The notes beneath the pieces were generated by a model. The model saw only the letters and a program-made list of their open reading frames with translations, was not told the origin of the DNA and did not search any database. Made by a program: the position numbers and the translations under genes. From Myxococcus terminator_A (GTDB taxonomy: Bacteria; Myxococcota; Myxococcia; Myxococcales; Myxococcaceae), in assembly GCA_049194865.1 (NCBI GenBank), contig JBLZWL010000001.1, forward strand, positions 310,001 through 374,000: a stretch of 64,000 nt of DNA, written 5' to 3'. How positions within the stretch are numbered: position 1 is the stretch's first letter; every line of letters starts with the position of its first letter. Of this stretch, positions 61,466 through 64,000 are shown piece by piece.

Positions 61466-61786
61466 GTGGCGTATCTGTTCCTGCTGGGGGCCATCGCCTG
61501 CGAAGTGGTGGCGACGAGCCTGCTGAAGTCCACCCAGGGCTTCACCCGCCTGTGGCCCACCGTGGGCTGCCTGTCGGGCTACGCGGTGGCCTTCGCGCTG
61601 CTGGCGCAGGCGGTGAAGCAGGTGCCGGTGGGAGTCGCCTACGCGATGTGGTCCGGCCTGGGCACGGCCGCCATCGTCGCCATCGGCGTCGTCTTCCTGG
61701 ACGAGCCCATGAGCGCCACGAAGCTCCTGGGCGTGGGGCTCATCATCGGAGGCGTCGTGCTGCTCAACCTGCGCGGCGCCCACTAG
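61466..61786 (+). CDS. Small multidrug resistance (EmrE/QacE-type) efflux protein
   Basis: 106 residues from the GTG at 61466 behind GGAGGT. Four membrane helices. The essential membrane Glu is at residue 13 (GAIACEVVATSLLK), and TQGFTRLWPTVG and AYAMWSGLG match EmrE-type rather than Gdx/SugE-type proteins. It works as an antiparallel dimer, exchanging cationic drugs for protons. It forms a likely two-gene unit with the acetyltransferase. Confidence 0.92.
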   Translation: MAYLFLLGAIACEVVATSLLKSTQGFTRLWPTVGCLSGYAVAFALLAQAVKQVPVGVAYAMWSGLGTAAIVAIGVVFLDEPMSATKLLGVGLIIGGVVLLNLRGAH

Positions 61787-61805
61787 CCGCCCGCGCGGGG
61801 CGACC

Positions 61806-63914
61806 TCAGCGCTGGGGCGCGGCGAGCCGGGGAGCACCGTTGGAGCCCGCCGGCAGGTGCGTGTCCAGCCACTCCACCGTGCGCCGCATCCTGTCCACCA
61901 CGTGCTCCGGCTTGCGCAGGGTGTGGCCCTCGTCCGCGTAGACGACGAACTGGGTCTTCACCCCCAGCTCCTTCAGCGCGTGGTGGAACTCGTAGCCCTG
62001 CGTCACCGGCACCTCCACGTCCCGCTCGCCGTGCAGCACCAGCGTGGGCGTGCGCGCCAGCTTCACGTAGTTGATGGGCGAGCTGCGCGTGTACACCTCC
62101 GGCTCCTGGTAGATGGACACGCCGAAGTACGGCCGCATCCACGCGTCGATGCGATTGGTGCCGTAGTAGCTCTGCCAGTTGGCGATGCCCGCGCCCGCCA
62201 CCGCCGCGCGGAAGCGCTGCGTCTGCGTCACCGCCCACATGGTCATGAAGCCGCCGTAGCTCCACCCCGTGACGCCAATGCGTGAAGGGTCCACCGGCGC
62301 GCGCGCCAGCACCGCGTCCACGCCCGACACGACGTCGCGCAAATCGCCGTAGCCGAAGTCGCGCCGGTTGGCCTGCGCGAAGTCCGCGCCCTGGCCGAAG
62401 CTCCCCCGGAAGTTGGGGAGGAAGACGTAGTAGCCCCGGGCGGTGAAGAGCAGCACGTCCGGGCGGAACGAGGGCACCACGCCCGCCGCCGGCCCTCCGT
62501 GAATCATCGTCACCATGGGCGCCCGCGCGCCGCCCGTGGGAGCCATGGACGCGGCGGGCGCCACCAGCCACCCCTGCACCTCCACGCCGTCGCTCTTCCA
62601 CGACAAGTCCCTCGCCTCGCCCGCCAGCACGCGCAGGTCCTCCTCGCGACGCGTGACGCGCTCCCAGTCCCCCACCGGCCCCACCCACACGTTCTGCGCC
62701 TGCGTGAAGGACTCGCGCATCACCGCGCTGCGCTTGCCGTCCCGCGACAGGGACAGGCCCACGGGGCCGCCCGCGCTCAGCCGCTCCGGCCCCTTCCACA
62801 GCACCGTCACCCCGCCCTGCGCCGTCGGGTCCACCGAGGCCACCGCCGACTCGCCTCGCACCTGCGCGCCGAACAGCAGCTTGCGAGGCGCCACCCACTC
62901 GAGCGTCGTCGCCGTCGCCTTCATCCCCGCCGTGAGGTTGCTCACCTTGCCGCCCTCCAGCGGCACCAGCATCACATCCCCTCCGTTGGTGCCCTGGTCG
63001 CTCATCAACCCCTCGATGACGGCCACGTGCTTCCCATCCGGGCTCCACACCGGCTCGGCGAGCTGCCACCGGGGCGCGTACACCACGCGCGAGCGGCCGT
63101 TGGCCGTCTCCAGCACGTGCAGCTTCGCCAGCCACCAGCTCGCGTCTCCGGGAGGCGGCGCCGCGATGAACGCCAGCCGCGTGCCGTCCGGACTCCACGC
63201 GTATTCGTAGACGAAGAGCTGCTCGGGGGACACCACGCGGTGGGCGCCGTCCGCCACGGACACCAGCGCCACGCGCCTCACCGGGCTGGACTCGCGCACC
63301 ACGCCCGTCTCGCGCGCGGCGGGCCCCGTGGGGCCCTTGGCCTGCTCGGCCCCCTCGCCCTCCATCACCAGCACCGCCAGGGACGCGCCATCCGGAGACC
63401 ACTGGGGCGAGGCCACCGGCCCCGTGAAGGACGTCAGCTTCCGCGCCACCGGCTGCTCCAGCTCCGCGACGTACACCTGGGGCTGTCCCCGCTGGAGCGC
63501 GTCGGAGAGGAACACCAGCCGCTTGCCCTCCGGACTCCAGGCGATGGACGACTCGTCACACGAGCGCGCCTCGGGACAGGCGCTGAAGCGCACCGCCTTC
63601 GGCTCGCGCACGTCCAGCTCCACCGCGTGGATGAGCGTGCCGCCCGTGGACGCCACCTCCACCCACGCCACCCACTTGCCGTCCGGAGACAGGGCCACCT
63701 GGCGAAAGCGCGTGGTGCGCGCCACCACGCCCAGGATGGACTCCACCGACGGCTTGCCCGTCTTCGTCACGGCCTCGCGAACGACCACCGCCGTCTCGCG
63801 GTCCAACGCGGAGGGCCCTGGCGCGGACTCACCCAGGCCCTGCGCGAACGCGGGAGCCGCGCAGCACAGCGCCATCCCCAGGCCAACGACTCTCGCCACC
63901 ATCCGAATCAACAC
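61806..63914 (-). CDS. Secreted S9 prolyl-oligopeptidase-family peptidase
   Basis: 702 residues from the GTG at 63914 (GGGGGG upstream); ATG at 63902 is an alternative. The signal peptide ends APAFAQ. A seven-bladed propeller with SPDG/WSPDG turns (about 65-430) precedes the hydrolase: nucleophile GVTGWSYGGFM, Asp in LHGERDVEVP and His in DEGHTLR. DPP-IV/S9C-like exported peptidase, related to but distinct from the one at 41221. The region to the right edge holds no gene. Confidence 0.92.
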   Translation of the reverse strand: MLIRMVARVVGLGMALCCAAPAFAQGLGESAPGPSALDRETAVVVREAVTKTGKPSVESILGVVARTTRFRQVALSPDGKWVAWVEVASTGGTLIHAVELDVREPKAVRFSACPEARSCDESSIAWSPEGKRLVFLSDALQRGQPQVYVAELEQPVARKLTSFTGPVASPQWSPDGASLAVLVMEGEGAEQAKGPTGPAARETGVVRESSPVRRVALVSVADGAHRVVSPEQLFVYEYAWSPDGTRLAFIAAPPPGDASWWLAKLHVLETANGRSRVVYAPRWQLAEPVWSPDGKHVAVIEGLMSDQGTNGGDVMLVPLEGGKVSNLTAGMKATATTLEWVAPRKLLFGAQVRGESAVASVDPTAQGGVTVLWKGPERLSAGGPVGLSLSRDGKRSAVMRESFTQAQNVWVGPVGDWERVTRREEDLRVLAGEARDLSWKSDGVEVQGWLVAPAASMAPTGGARAPMVTMIHGGPAAGVVPSFRPDVLLFTARGYYVFLPNFRGSFGQGADFAQANRRDFGYGDLRDVVSGVDAVLARAPVDPSRIGVTGWSYGGFMTMWAVTQTQRFRAAVAGAGIANWQSYYGTNRIDAWMRPYFGVSIYQEPEVYTRSSPINYVKLARTPTLVLHGERDVEVPVTQGYEFHHALKELGVKTQFVVYADEGHTLRKPEHVVDRMRRTVEWLDTHLPAGSNGAPRLAAPQR

Positions 63915-64000
63915 ATCCCCCCACGGGTCTGGAACAGAGCACCAGACTACATGAGTGGGACGGCCCCGCGTCCGGACACTTGCGTCGCGCGCCCTACCAG

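Overview
The window is GC-rich, densely coded DNA typical of a myxobacterium, most likely family Myxococcaceae (Myxococcus, Corallococcus or Pyxidicoccus). The pointers are a TIGR02265/DUF2378 protein (a myxobacterial paralogous family), a type IV pilus tip cluster of the Myxococcus kind that includes a TfcP-like cytochrome, a RoxA-type rubber oxygenase, an FHA-linked sigma-54 activator, several orphan hybrid kinases and many lipoproteins. I see no rRNA or tRNA gene, CRISPR array, insertion sequence or prophage. Gene calls rest on open frames, motifs and spacing; no database search was possible.

Layout. 1-2.3 kb: a truncated surface nuclease-like lipoprotein with an Asp-Ala-Gly repeat linker, then a Mut7-C protein. 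2.4-10.3 kb: a plus-strand type IVa pilus minor-pilin operon (pilX, tfcP-like, pilY1, pilV, pilW, fimU) behind a candidate sigma-54 promoter. 10.4-19.5 kb: a minus-strand run that reads from an FHA sigma-54 activator into TadE, TadG, TadE, a tandem CX3C hairpin protein, a secreted protein and finally ileS. 19.5-27.1 kb: RimK-like ligase, FrnE-like DsbA protein, membrane zinc-finger protein, Gly/Ser-rich lipoprotein, a second lipoprotein and a membrane histidine kinase. 27.1-32.1 kb: RoxA-like di-haem oxygenase, TolB-like lipoprotein, modular amidase. 32.6-43.2 kb: phosphoesterase, DUF2378 protein, hotdog-like protein, Kup, large GAF/PAS kinase, secreted protein, S9 peptidase. 43.5-49.7 kb: DUF4397 lipoprotein followed by a tight unit of RCC1 lipoprotein, sigma factor, zinc anti-sigma factor, 46-codon ORF and secreted caspase-like protein. 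49.8-58.7 kb: desaturase, outer membrane protein, small envelope proteins, a gene remnant, TetR plus hydrolase, truncated globin, receiver/PAS kinase and 5'-3' exonuclease. 58.9-64 kb: DUF4398 plus OmpA pair, acetyltransferase, SMR transporter, S9 peptidase.

How the genes work together. The pilus cluster encodes the complete set for a priming and tip complex: four minor pilins, the adhesin PilY1 and a cytochrome that may tune its calcium binding. The Tad-like run encodes secreted pseudopilin-type proteins without any secretion ATPase, so it must borrow a machine from elsewhere. The most unusual unit is the sigma/anti-sigma/RCC1/caspase operon, whose last four junctions are 17 nt or less or are ATGA overlaps. 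It looks like a self-regulated envelope or secreted protease system that I cannot match to a named one. Two near-identical candidate sigma-54 promoters, before the desaturase and before the receiver-kinase, suggest shared sigma-54 control.
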